DNA of 50,608 nt, taken from positions 1 through 50,608 of the forward strand of contig JAJTXY010000028.1 in assembly GCA_021463865.1 (NCBI GenBank), given 5' to 3'. The position numbers were made by a program, and so were the translations under genes. Origin of the DNA: Anaerolineae bacterium. Its GTDB lineage: Bacteria > Chloroflexota > Anaerolineae > Aggregatilineales > J027. Shown here piece after piece: positions 1 to 8,502 of this stretch. The notes beneath the pieces were generated by a model. The model did no database searches. It had not been told where the DNA came from and saw only the letters and a list, made by a program, of their open reading frames with translations. Numbering within the stretch: position 1 is the stretch's first letter; the number at the start of each line of letters is the position of its first letter.

Positions 1-2765
1 GGCGTGAGTGGGGCGTTTGGGTTGATTTGGAAGAGGGCCGGGACGCCGCCAACAAGGGCCATCAGTTGATTGCCGACAAATTGCAGATCGGTGACTGAGC
101 CACCGTGCCATTCCGCCACCGGACGCAGACCTAAATCACGCTGGCTGGCGTCTAAAATTTGGATGCCACATGATCCTTTAGCAACCGCAACCCAATTCGC
201 GTCATCCGAAGCAGCGGCGGCAATCGAACGGCCTGAGAGGGGCGAATGGGCAATAATTTCAACGGCCCGTGAATCGCGTGCATCTAACCACCAGAGGCCG
301 CCCTCATTGGCACTCACAATGATCTGGCCCGGTTGACCAGAAACGGTGTAAATATCGGCGACTGCTCCGCCCATATTGGCAATGCGGCTGTGGATGAGGA
401 TTTCGGGCGCCGTAATCGCTTCAGCGGGCGGGGCGACAACCAAGACCGTGCCATCTTGCGTGCCCACATACAACCATTCATTGGCGGCGGTCAAGGTGGT
501 GGCTTGGATACCAAGATTAACACTGCGGATCGGGACAACAGGCAGCAGAGTGATAGGGTCATAGGCTTGCAATTGGCCTTGATAACCCAGTACCCAAATA
601 AAACGCGCATCACTGGCAATAGCAAGGCCCATCACAGCGCGATTTTCGGCGACGATTTGCCCTGTCCCGTCCAAGCGCAGGAGGTGATCGTGCAGCAGGT
701 ATGTATCATTGCCAAAAATCGCAGCACTACGTGAGGCGACACCGGGAGCGGAGGCCATCAGATCGCCTTTGGAATCCATGCGAAACCATGCGTCCCCAGA
801 AATACCCAAACTACCATCGGCAAAAGTCAGTAGCTGTCGGCCCCCCTGAATCGAAACATAGGTGCCCGTGATGGTCGGCTCTACCGATTTTTCATTAGCC
901 AACAGCAGTGAAAAACGCAGGTGAATCATGCCCTGTTGGGAATTGAGCAGCAGCCAATCATCGCCGCGAATGAGCAAACGTTCTACTTTGAAGGGGGTAG
1001 GGAAAAACCGCTGTTCGCGTGGATGGGTGCGATCCGTCGTATCGAGAATCATCAATCCGTTGTCGGTTGCCAACACAACTTGGGTCAATTGGGCGGCTAA
1101 GTCATGGTATTGGGTGGGCGCGGTATAGACAGTTGTCTGTTGGGGCTGTCCATTATGGAGGGTGAGGGTGGTCAGTTGATTGCCCTCCCCAACACGAATA
1201 TCATGGTCGGTTAGGGCGAGAGTTGAACCTGTCACGGCGAGGCGGCCATCCTCGACAAATTGGCGTTTGCCAAAAAGCCGCACCACGCGCACGGTATCAC
1301 CATCAAGGAAAACCCAACGTCCACCGCCTGTCCATTTCACGGATTTAACCCCGCCTTTATGGAGCGATTGCGAGGTCAAATTGGTCAGACGAGAGGGCTG
1401 ATGGTGATCGTGACCGAGGGCGTAAAATTCGAGGCCAGCACGCCCAGTAGCAATTGCCAATAAATCACGGGAGGGGTCAAGGGCCATTTCGCCGGGTTGA
1501 CCGGAGAGGGGTAAATCGCTGGTGATGGCGGCTTGTTCGGGGGCGTTGGGGTCAAATTGTAGCGTAACCAAGCGACCATCCCCCAATGTCAAATAAAGCA
1601 CAGAGGGGTCATTGGGGTGAGCAAGGGCATATTCTACCGGGCCGGAAAATGGCAGGGCGGCGCGAACATTTGGCGCAAAGGGTGCAGCAATATCCACTAT
1701 CGCCAATCCACCCGCCCCCACCGATACCAAAATAAGGGTCGAATTAGGCACAGTGGTAATCGCAGCGGCAGGCGACCACAGGGCTGCAAAACTGATCGGG
1801 ACGAGATCAGGCAGGCGGGTGGCATCATAAATCCGCAGGCCGTTGGGTTCGCCGCTGAGGAGATATTGCCCACTAAAGGCGACGGCATAGCTAGGGTGGT
1901 CGGTTGAGCCAGCCAGATAGCGCGGACCATCGGTTAAACTGGCATCGTCATAAACTTTAAGGCCGTCCTGCCCGTCGGCGATGATGGTAAGGCCGTTTTG
2001 CCAAACCATGTCTTGAATATCATGAATGGGGGCATATTGACCCACCACGCCCGGATTTTGCGGGGTGTTGGCATCTATCACATTGAGATGATGCTCACTG
2101 GTCGAAAACAGCCAATGGTCAAAAATGGCAAGGCCCTCAGAGGGCGCAGTGGTAGGGAGGGCACTCAAAAACTGGGCGGGTTTTTTATCCTCCAACTCCA
2201 ATAGGCGGATACCAGATGAACGATCCGCCATTGCGACGGTCTTATCATCTACCACGCCAGATTGCAGATTATCGCTGGGGGTGCTGATCCATGTGTAGGC
2301 CGTCAGGTCGCCGTTGGGTTGAATGGTATAGAGTTTCGTCCCTGCTTGACGGGCTGTGACCAATAATAGGTCGTTAAGCAACGTGAGCCTTTCACCTCCG
2401 CCGGGAAACACATAGCGGGTTTGACGGGCATCGGGGGTTAAGATAACAAGGCTTTGGGTCGTCAGAGCATAGAGCGCCTGTGGAGTGCGGGCAAGGTCGA
2501 GAATTGCCCCCTGTCCAAGTGTGTGCCGCTCGATGGGTTGATAGGCGTGGTCGCCAATCAAGGGGACACGCACAATTGCTTCCCCTTCGGCGATTAGGGC
2601 ATCGGCTCCATCAAAGGCGACGGCGCGAATGGGGCCACCGAATTCGGCAATTTTTTCAATAGGGCTAACAGTCAATGCGGGGTGTTGGGGATAGCGGGCA
2701 GGCAGAAATGGCCCATTTGTAAATAAAAAGGCAAACAATGTGACCCGCAATAATAAGTTTATCAT
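1..2765 (-). CDS. Secreted beta-propeller repeat protein (3' end outside window)
   Basis: An uninterrupted reading frame runs on the minus strand from an ATG at 2765 to the left edge, giving about 921 visible residues with no stop, so the C-terminus is missing. The first ~23 residues look like a signal peptide: MINLLLR, then a hydrophobic stretch ending near LPA. The rest is built from many irregular repeats of about 40 residues with patterns such as GLKVYD, GLRIYD and GLAIVD. These resemble LVIVD or other beta-propeller repeats found in bacterial surface proteins. No catalytic motif was seen. The role is probably extracytoplasmic binding or scaffolding, but it is not known. It is transcribed divergently from the gene at 2875. 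Confidence 0.75.
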   Translation of the reverse strand, partial: MINLLLRVTLFAFLFTNGPFLPARYPQHPALTVSPIEKIAEFGGPIRAVAFDGADALIAEGEAIVRVPLIGDHAYQPIERHTLGQGAILDLARTPQALYALTTQSLVILTPDARQTRYVFPGGGERLTLLNDLLLVTARQAGTKLYTIQPNGDLTAYTWISTPSDNLQSGVVDDKTVAMADRSSGIRLLELEDKKPAQFLSALPTTAPSEGLAIFDHWLFSTSEHHLNVIDANTPQNPGVVGQYAPIHDIQDMVWQNGLTIIADGQDGLKVYDDASLTDGPRYLAGSTDHPSYAVAFSGQYLLSGEPNGLRIYDATRLPDLVPISFAALWSPAAAITTVPNSTLILVSVGAGGLAIVDIAAPFAPNVRAALPFSGPVEYALAHPNDPSVLYLTLGDGRLVTLQFDPNAPEQAAITSDLPLSGQPGEMALDPSRDLLAIATGRAGLEFYALGHDHHQPSRLTNLTSQSLHKGGVKSVKWTGGGRWVFLDGDTVRVVRLFGKRQFVEDGRLAVTGSTLALTDHDIRVGEGNQLTTLTLHNGQPQQTTVYTAPTQYHDLAAQLTQVVLATDNGLMILDTTDRTHPREQRFFPTPFKVERLLIRGDDWLLLNSQQGMIHLRFSLLLANEKSVEPTITGTYVSIQGGRQLLTFADGSLGISGDAWFRMDSKGDLMASAPGVASRSAAIFGNDTYLLHDHLLRLDGTGQIVAENRAVMGLAIASDARFIWVLGYQGQLQAYDPITLLPVVPIRSVNLGIQATTLTAANEWLYVGTQDGTVLVVAPPAEAITAPEILIHSRIANMGGAVADIYTVSGQPGQIIVSANEGGLWWLDARDSRAVEIIAHSPLSGRSIAAAASDDANWVAVAKGSCGIQILDASQRDLGLRPVAEWHGGSVTDLQFVGNQLMALVGGVPALFQINPNAPLT

Positions 2766-2807
2766 GGTAGGTCGCTTTTACCCCGCGACTCTATAGTTTA
2801 CCGTGAA

Positions 2808-2824
2808 TGTACATGAGTAGTACA
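2808..2824. promoter_or_regulatory. Inverted repeat, possible operator
   Basis: A perfect inverted repeat TGTAC-N7-GTACA lies in the divergent spacer between the propeller gene (start 2765) and the small gene at 2875. Its symmetry and place are those of a repressor site. No regulator can be named from the sequence. Confidence 0.3.
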
Positions 2825-2874
2825 CTTATGATACTAAAAGGGTTTTCTTTTTATGGCAAAAAGAGGATAACGGC

Positions 2875-3114
2875 GTGGCAAAATCCACTGTGGAACAAGG
2901 CATCATTGTATTCCGAAAATGGGATGAACAGACGGGTTTGACTGAGACGGTCAAGGAATTTGCGACTTTGGAAGATTTGTTCCGTCTATGCCTTGAGGCC
3001 CGCGACCCCCTGCTGGTTGACCGCGTACAGATTAGAGGAACTGATGCCAGCGGCGAAACGCGCAAGCTGACATTGGTGTTTCAATCTATAACCATTTCTG
3101 AAGGAAAAGTCTAG
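2875..3114 (+). CDS. Conserved-looking small protein of unknown function
   Basis: A 79-residue protein read from a GTG start. A GAGG ribosome-binding site at 2863-2866 supports this start over internal ones. The sequence alternates predicted strands (GIIVFRKW near the start, KLTLVF near the end) with one amphipathic helix (LEDLFRLCLEA), so a small alpha/beta fold is likely. No family is recognised. It ends 11 bases before the MFS transporter and is probably cotranscribed with it and the sensor kinase at 4540. Only its operon position hints at a role, possibly linked to transport or signalling. Confidence 0.65.
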   Translation: MAKSTVEQGIIVFRKWDEQTGLTETVKEFATLEDLFRLCLEARDPLLVDRVQIRGTDASGETRKLTLVFQSITISEGKV

Positions 3115-3125
3115 GGGTATAGCCA

Positions 3126-4514
3126 GTGATAAGGCAGCGAGCAGTCGTTAGTAGTGGCCCATCCGAACGCTCCATCTGGTTTTTAGTGCTGCTCAGCCTA
3201 CCTGCATTAAGTTTGGCGCTGGCCTATGCCATCAACAAGCCTGCCCTCTATCATTTTGTACTTTCAGATTTAGTAGATCATGGCAAGCTGGATGAATCCC
3301 GGCTGAATACGGCGCTTGGACTGGTCGGTATCTTTGGCTTAAGTATTTCGGGGATTGCCCAACCCATTATCGGCATTTTGAGCGACCACACCCGCAGTCG
3401 CGTAGGTCGCCGTTATCCCTATATGCTGACGGGTGCGATTGGTCTGATTGTGGCGCTCTCGGTGATGGTGAATGCTCCCAATATCCTTGTTTTGTTGGTC
3501 GGGGTGCTGCTGCTGCAATCTTTATTGAGCATGATTCAAAGCCCGTTGAATGCCTTGCTGCCAGACCAAGTGGAATCAGGGCAAATGGGCTTGGCAGCGG
3601 GGTTTAAAACCGTTATGGAATTGGTGGGGATTGTGGTGGCGGGCGGGCTGACATGGGCCTTTTTGGGCAACCATCAAATGCCGAATGCCGCCATCTTGGT
3701 GATTAGCGGTCTAACGATTATTTCGGTGGTTATCACATTTTGGCGAGCGCCTGAACCGGCTGCACGGGTGAAATCTAATCAGCCAATTACCGCCACACGA
3801 CGCTTCATGCGGATGTACTATCCATCAGCAGACTGGTTGACTTCGCAGCGGGTGATTGTGGTCTTGAATTTACGCCGCCTTGCCCGTCAGACCTCGTTTT
3901 TATGGTGGCTGGTACATCGCTTTAGCTTTTTCATCTCGTTCAACATCCTCGGCAGTTTTGCGTTGACATATTTGGAAGATGTCATTGGCCTGAGCGAACA
4001 GGAAGCCCGCGAAACGCAGGGTCGAATTGTCATTATGATTGCGTTTGCGGTCATGTTGGTCACGATTCCAGCAGGGATGATTTCAGATCGGATTGGGCGG
4101 CGGCGCATGTTGATGGTGGCCGGGATGATGGCCGCAATCAGTACCGTTACGATTACCCTCACCACCTCGCTTAATGTCGCCAGTTTTCTGTTGATGTTTA
4201 CCGGGGTGGGGTCGGCGATCTTTTTCAGTGTAGGGTGGGCGTTGGTCACCGCGATTGTGCCACAGCGCCAGACGGCCTTTTACCTAGGGATTACCAATAT
4301 TGCGACCAGTATGGGGTCGTCGGTGGGCCTAAGCAGCGGGTTTATTGTGGATGAAGTCAATCGGCGGACGGATTCGACCAACGGGTACAATGTGATTTTG
4401 ATTATCGCGGCAGGATGTTTCCTGTTAAGTGCCCTCGCCATTCAACAAATCCGGGAAAAGCGTCTGCCGAACTCGGCTCTGGCTGTAGAGATGACCCCAG
4501 CGGCCTCGGATTGA
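3126..4514 (+). CDS. MFS transporter, SLC45/sugar-symporter-like
   Basis: A 462-residue polytopic membrane protein with about 12 hydrophobic segments and a central cytoplasmic loop near residues 215-255. The MFS signature between helices 2 and 3 is clear (GILSDHTRSRVGRR, residues 83-96), and a second copy, SDRIGRRR, follows in the C-terminal half. The form of the first motif, with RVGRRYPY, resembles sucrose or GPH-type symporters, so a sugar or glycoside substrate is a fair guess only. The GTG start follows AGGGG at 3113-3117. The gene sits between the 79-residue protein (11-base gap) and the sensor kinase (25-base gap), an operon-like arrangement. Confidence 0.82.
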   Translation: MIRQRAVVSSGPSERSIWFLVLLSLPALSLALAYAINKPALYHFVLSDLVDHGKLDESRLNTALGLVGIFGLSISGIAQPIIGILSDHTRSRVGRRYPYMLTGAIGLIVALSVMVNAPNILVLLVGVLLLQSLLSMIQSPLNALLPDQVESGQMGLAAGFKTVMELVGIVVAGGLTWAFLGNHQMPNAAILVISGLTIISVVITFWRAPEPAARVKSNQPITATRRFMRMYYPSADWLTSQRVIVVLNLRRLARQTSFLWWLVHRFSFFISFNILGSFALTYLEDVIGLSEQEARETQGRIVIMIAFAVMLVTIPAGMISDRIGRRRMLMVAGMMAAISTVTITLTTSLNVASFLLMFTGVGSAIFFSVGWALVTAIVPQRQTAFYLGITNIATSMGSSVGLSSGFIVDEVNRRTDSTNGYNVILIIAAGCFLLSALAIQQIREKRLPNSALAVEMTPAASD

Positions 4515-4539
4515 GTGTATAGGAGTATTGGTTGGCACG

Positions 4540-6057
4540 ATGAATCGGTTGAATGTACGGCTACTTGGCGCGTTTGGAGTGGTACTACTTTTTACATTGG
4601 CGATTATCTCCCTCGCATTGATTTTGGTGCTGCGGGCACGTCCAGCCAACACCGATGAGGAATACATCCAACTGGCGGCGACGACCATAGACATTCTTTC
4701 GACGGAGCAGCAACAACAGTTTTTGGATAATCAAGGCCCGTTGACTTTTCAGGAGGAGGTCGAACTCCAATTAGATTATTTGCAGAGCCAAGCCGACAAT
4801 AATAACGTGCGGATTATGCTGTTGGCACAGAATAATCGGGTCATCTGGGACAGCAACGGCGATTACCCACGTGAATTCAGTGGTCTTTCGGCGCGAGAGG
4901 CCTTTGTGGAACGTTCGCAGGTGTTGGGGAGCACAACGGTGCTTTATAAAGGAGAATTTGACCATAAACGCCAAAAGTGGTTGTATGTTGAACAGCCGAT
5001 TCGCCGCGAAGTAATCCTCCTTGATGTGGATAATGGCAGAATCGCTGTCGTCAATGCGCTAGTGGTTGCTACCCAGATGCCCAAACAATCGTTCCGGGCT
5101 GTCATTCGGGAATATCTTGGTAGCGGGATGTTCTTGGCATTTTTTCAGGCGGGCTGTATTGGGATGGTAGTGGCCCTACTATTTTCAGCCGGAATTGTGC
5201 GCTGGGTGTCGCGTCCGTTGTTGGATGTGGCCCATGCTGCCGCCAAAGTTGCTGAAGGGAATTATGCCACCCGTGTGCCCGTACATGGCCCAGATGAAGT
5301 GCGCGAAGTGGCCCGCACATTTAACACCATGACCGAACGAGTTGAGATCGGTCAAAAGGCCCAGCGTGATTTTCTGGCGAATGTCTCACATGATTTACGC
5401 ACCCCGTTGACCAGTATTCAAGGCTTTGCCCAAGCGATTGCCGATGGGGTGGCGGATGACAATGCCCATGCCGCCAACATTATCTATCATGAAGCAGGGC
5501 GGATGACCCGGATGGTGAATGAACTGCTCGATTTGGCACGTATTCAGGCGGGGCGCATGGATATGATGCGGCAGGCGGTTGAAATTGACGAATTACTCAA
5601 GACCGTTGGCGAAAGTATGACCATCCGAGCACGGGAACGTGGCTTGCAATTAGATGTGCAAATTCCCGATTTACCCCGTATCGCCGGGGATGGGGATCGT
5701 TTGGCACAGGTATTTACCAATCTGGTGGATAACGCGATTAAACATACACCAGCCGGAGGGCGGGTGTGGTTGCGGGCCACTTTGGATAATCAGGGTGTAT
5801 TGGTACGGGTGCAGGATACAGGTGAAGGTATCCCCCGTGAAGACCTGCCGCGCATTTTTGAACGCTTCTATCAGGTGGACAAGAGCCGCGCCAAAAATTC
5901 GGGGACGGGTTTGGGATTAGCCATCACCCGTGAAATTGTGCAGGCCCATGCCGGACGGATTTGGGTCGAAAGTGAATATGGGCAGGGGGCACGCTTTAAT
6001 GTGTGGCTGCCCCAACCAATTTGGGATGGACAAAAAACGGTGGTAGTTAGGCGATGA
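4540..6057 (+). CDS. Sensor histidine kinase with HAMP domain
   Basis: About 505 residues. One membrane helix lies near residues 8-30 and a second near 197-222, flanking an extracytoplasmic sensor region of no recognised family. Then come a HAMP linker, a HisKA domain with the phospho-accepting histidine in NVSHDLRTPL (about His284), and a HATPase domain with the N box DNAIKH, DTGEGIP and GTGLGL. All catalytic motifs are intact, so it should autophosphorylate. No response regulator is adjacent, so its partner is elsewhere. ATG 4540 was chosen. An in-frame TTG at 4528 is possible, but it lies only two bases after the AGGAG at 4521-4525, while 4540 lies 14 bases after it, so the start is uncertain. 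It follows the MFS gene closely. Confidence 0.9.
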   Translation: MNRLNVRLLGAFGVVLLFTLAIISLALILVLRARPANTDEEYIQLAATTIDILSTEQQQQFLDNQGPLTFQEEVELQLDYLQSQADNNNVRIMLLAQNNRVIWDSNGDYPREFSGLSAREAFVERSQVLGSTTVLYKGEFDHKRQKWLYVEQPIRREVILLDVDNGRIAVVNALVVATQMPKQSFRAVIREYLGSGMFLAFFQAGCIGMVVALLFSAGIVRWVSRPLLDVAHAAAKVAEGNYATRVPVHGPDEVREVARTFNTMTERVEIGQKAQRDFLANVSHDLRTPLTSIQGFAQAIADGVADDNAHAANIIYHEAGRMTRMVNELLDLARIQAGRMDMMRQAVEIDELLKTVGESMTIRARERGLQLDVQIPDLPRIAGDGDRLAQVFTNLVDNAIKHTPAGGRVWLRATLDNQGVLVRVQDTGEGIPREDLPRIFERFYQVDKSRAKNSGTGLGLAITREIVQAHAGRIWVESEYGQGARFNVWLPQPIWDGQKTVVVRR

Positions 6058-6105
6058 TGCTTTGTGAATATATTATGAAATCCACAAAAATTATTACAAA
6101 AGTTG

Positions 6106-6134
6106 TTGTTTGTGAAATCACGAGGTGCTATTCT
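6106..6134 (+). promoter_or_regulatory. Possible promoter of the NERD-helicase gene
   Basis: TTGTTT (6106-6111) and TATTCT (6129-6134) are separated by 17 bases, 49 bases before the ATG at 6183. Both hexamers match the sigma-A consensus only partly, and the region is AT-rich, so chance matches are easy. Confidence 0.3.
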
Positions 6135-6182
6135 TAAAATTAATGAACAATCAAAGAATCTCTCAATACAGGATTAAAAGTA

Positions 6183-8090
6183 ATGGCACGGTGCATCCCT
6201 GAATCTCTAAACATGATTGACGAAGCAACTGCGGGGGAAATAAAGACCTTTGAAGTTCTTAGAAAACTACCGGATGAGTGTATTGTTTGGTATGAGGTCA
6301 TTCTCGGGGAACGAAATTACAGACCTGATTTTATGGTACTTGATCCTCATAGAGGAGTTTTGATTTTAGAGGTCAAAGATTGGGGCGTATCGACGATCTT
6401 AAAAGCCGACAAAAGAAGGTTTCAAATAAAGGACAATTCAAAACGCCCCTCAGATCGCCCAAATCCTGACCATAAATGCCAAGTATATCTTCGCAATGCC
6501 AAAGAGGAGTTGGGATTACGTCCAGAATTAGTTGATGAAAATGAACGTCTAGCTGTTCCCGTTGATTATTTGATTGTGTTTCCTAATCTCTCCTCAAAAG
6601 ATTTTAATGAACTTCGGCTAGGAGATATTTTGGATGATAAAAAAGTTGTGTTCAAAGAAGATTTCATAAATTCAGCGACTTTATTACAACGTATTCAAAG
6701 TAGTATGCCTATTCTTGAAAAAGAATTGGATTTTTTTCAGCAACGGGCGATTAGAGAACGCCTTCGTAATGAAGTAACAATAGATATACCTGATATAGCG
6801 GCACGAACTGGTCCAGTAATTGAGTCGTCTGATGCTGGTCTTGCTCCAGACGCTTTCGCTATTGATATGGAACAGGAAATCATCGCTAAAGAATTTGGCG
6901 AGGGTCCGCGCTTGATGCGTGGTGTGGCAGGTTCAGGTAAGACCTTAATAATGCTTATGCGGGCTAAACTGGTCGCGTCAAATGCTGAACACAGGGGTAA
7001 TCCGCAACGCATTTTAATTGTCTGCTGGAATGTCAGTTTGGCAAACTACCTGCGTCAAGCCTTTGAACATATCAACATTCCCCTAGAAAATAGTTCTATG
7101 GTGGAAATTACTCATTTCATGGGCTGGGCGCGTTCTGTGGTCAATAATTACAAAGGACATCGAAGTTTTCCGATTTCAGATACCCCTGATTTTGAGGAGA
7201 GAGTTACCAATCAACTTAGCAGCATTTTACTCAAGGAAAGTGATAGGTACGATGCTGTTTATATTGACGAGGCTCAAGATTTTCGTAAGGAATGGATTGG
7301 TTTTCTTTTCCACCAAGCCTTGAAAGGGAGTGAGGCAAAGCAGAAGAACTTCATAGTTGCTGCGGATGATGCTCAAAAGATATATCGCCAGCGCGGAGAA
7401 AAATTTGCTTGGGCAGATCTCGATATTCCGATGCAGGGTCGGGCAAAAATATTGCGCCGGGTATACCGAAACTCAGTGGTCATTTGGTCATTTGCTGGAT
7501 TTCTACTTGGGAATATATCATCCTATTATGACAACATACCTGATATATCGTTTAAACCTAAAAAATGTCATGACCCTGAGATTATCGAGTGTAAGAATCT
7601 ACAATGGCAGATAAAAGAAACTGTTAAAACAATTCAGAATACCGTGTCTCCTGATTATTCTGCCCGTAATATTTTGATTCTCTACCATAGTAAACGAGTC
7701 AAAGGCTTTCCCTTGATTGAAAAATTAATGGAAGCTCTTCAAAAAGAAAACATCCCATATCATTGGATAAGTGAAGATATGGAATCTAAAAGCAATTTTC
7801 GTTGGCCTGAGAATAGCGTCAAAATCTCAACCGTACATTCCGCAAAGGGTATGGACGCTCCTTTTGTAATTATTCTTTCAGCTGAGTCATTTGATCTCGC
7901 CAATGGAAAAACTGAGGAAAATGCGGAATTTGACAATCTTAAATTGATGTATGTCGCATTGACTCGTGCTCGTGAACGAGTAAAAGTTTTGTATTCAGGT
8001 GAAAGTGATATGGTTCAGGAATTAAAACGTTCACAGAGTGAATATCAAAAACATAAGAAGCGTGTATTGAAGCTAGAAAAAGAGATATAG
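6183..8090 (+). CDS. NERD nuclease domain fused to UvrD-like helicase
   Basis: A 635-residue protein. Residues about 17-125 form a NERD domain, a PD-(D/E)XK-like nuclease: Asp49 in RPDF, then Glu63 and Lys65 in LEVKDW, are all present. A superfamily 1 helicase core follows: Walker A GVAGSGKT (247-254), motif II YIDEAQDF (360-367), the AADDAQKIYR region (about 393-402), and C-terminal UvrD motifs STVHSAKG and YVALTRAR. It probably unwinds and cuts DNA, and such proteins are often found in defence or repair settings. The ATG at 6183 lies nine bases after AGGA (6170-6173). Base use is clearly more AT-rich than all neighbours, which suggests recent horizontal transfer. It stands alone between its own spacer and a terminator. 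Confidence 0.87.
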   Translation: MARCIPESLNMIDEATAGEIKTFEVLRKLPDECIVWYEVILGERNYRPDFMVLDPHRGVLILEVKDWGVSTILKADKRRFQIKDNSKRPSDRPNPDHKCQVYLRNAKEELGLRPELVDENERLAVPVDYLIVFPNLSSKDFNELRLGDILDDKKVVFKEDFINSATLLQRIQSSMPILEKELDFFQQRAIRERLRNEVTIDIPDIAARTGPVIESSDAGLAPDAFAIDMEQEIIAKEFGEGPRLMRGVAGSGKTLIMLMRAKLVASNAEHRGNPQRILIVCWNVSLANYLRQAFEHINIPLENSSMVEITHFMGWARSVVNNYKGHRSFPISDTPDFEERVTNQLSSILLKESDRYDAVYIDEAQDFRKEWIGFLFHQALKGSEAKQKNFIVAADDAQKIYRQRGEKFAWADLDIPMQGRAKILRRVYRNSVVIWSFAGFLLGNISSYYDNIPDISFKPKKCHDPEIIECKNLQWQIKETVKTIQNTVSPDYSARNILILYHSKRVKGFPLIEKLMEALQKENIPYHWISEDMESKSNFRWPENSVKISTVHSAKGMDAPFVIILSAESFDLANGKTEENAEFDNLKLMYVALTRARERVKVLYSGESDMVQELKRSQSEYQKHKKRVLKLEKEI

Positions 8091-8104
8091 CTTTTTATTG
8101 ACAT

Positions 8105-8144
8105 AGCTAGGGATATGATAATTCCATTTCCCTAGCTGTTTTGT
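8105..8144 (+). terminator. Hairpin terminator after the helicase gene
   Basis: The arms AGCTAGGGA (8105-8113) and TCCCTAGCT (8129-8137) pair perfectly around a 15-base loop and are followed by GTTTTGTT. It closes the helicase transcript, 14 bases after its stop codon, and may also separate it from the convergent E1/E2/JAMM operon. Confidence 0.7.
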
Positions 8145-8154
8145 TGGTTATGAT

Positions 8155-8499
8155 TCAATACCACGCACGGCGTTTTCGCAACGAGATACCCGCGTCGCTT
8201 GGCTCATTGGATTGGCGACTGCGAACGCGACCCCGCACATCAATATGGATTTGACCACTCTGACGCAGGCGTGCAAATTCTTCAGGCGTGATGTCCGGTG
8301 CAGGCTCACCACCGAGGCGTTCCAAACGGGCGCGTGCTTCCTCAGCGGTTTCCTCACGATGACCATTGGCAGCAGGCGATGGCGGTGGAGGCGTAGGTGG
8401 TGTTTGCTGATTAGCCACCTCGGGCGGCGTTGGATTCATCCCCTGCATTTCATCAGGGGGGCGTTCGGAAATGGGTGGTTGATTGGGTTGGTCGGTCAT
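8155..8499 (-). CDS. Small proline-rich protein ending the E1/E2/JAMM operon
   Basis: A 114-residue protein whose first ~50 residues are rich in Pro, Asn and Gln and probably disordered. They are followed by a charged helix (EEARARLERLGG) and a basic C-terminal part ending KRRAWY. Its ATG at 8499 lies three bases after the stop codon of the E1-like gene, so it is the last gene of the operon and probably cotranslated. No family is recognised. It does not end in Gly-Gly and does not look like a ubiquitin fold, so calling it the modifier would be unsupported. It could be a substrate, an adaptor or a regulator of the conjugation proteins. Confidence 0.65.
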   Translation of the reverse strand: MTDQPNQPPISERPPDEMQGMNPTPPEVANQQTPPTPPPPSPAANGHREETAEEARARLERLGGEPAPDITPEEFARLRQSGQIHIDVRGRVRSRQSNEPSDAGISLRKRRAWY

Positions 8500-8502
8500 A
8501 GG

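Noticed and set aside
215-220. ThiD HGVGCT in place of HGTGCT as a sign of a dead enzyme (residue numbers of the protein at 26208)
   Set aside because: The catalytic cysteine and all other motifs are intact, and Val here alone is weak evidence.
2875-3114. 79-residue protein as a possible ubiquitin-like modifier for the E1/E2 operon
   Set aside because: It has a strand-helix-strand pattern but no Gly-Gly end, lies over 5 kb away on the other strand, and is coupled to a transporter gene.
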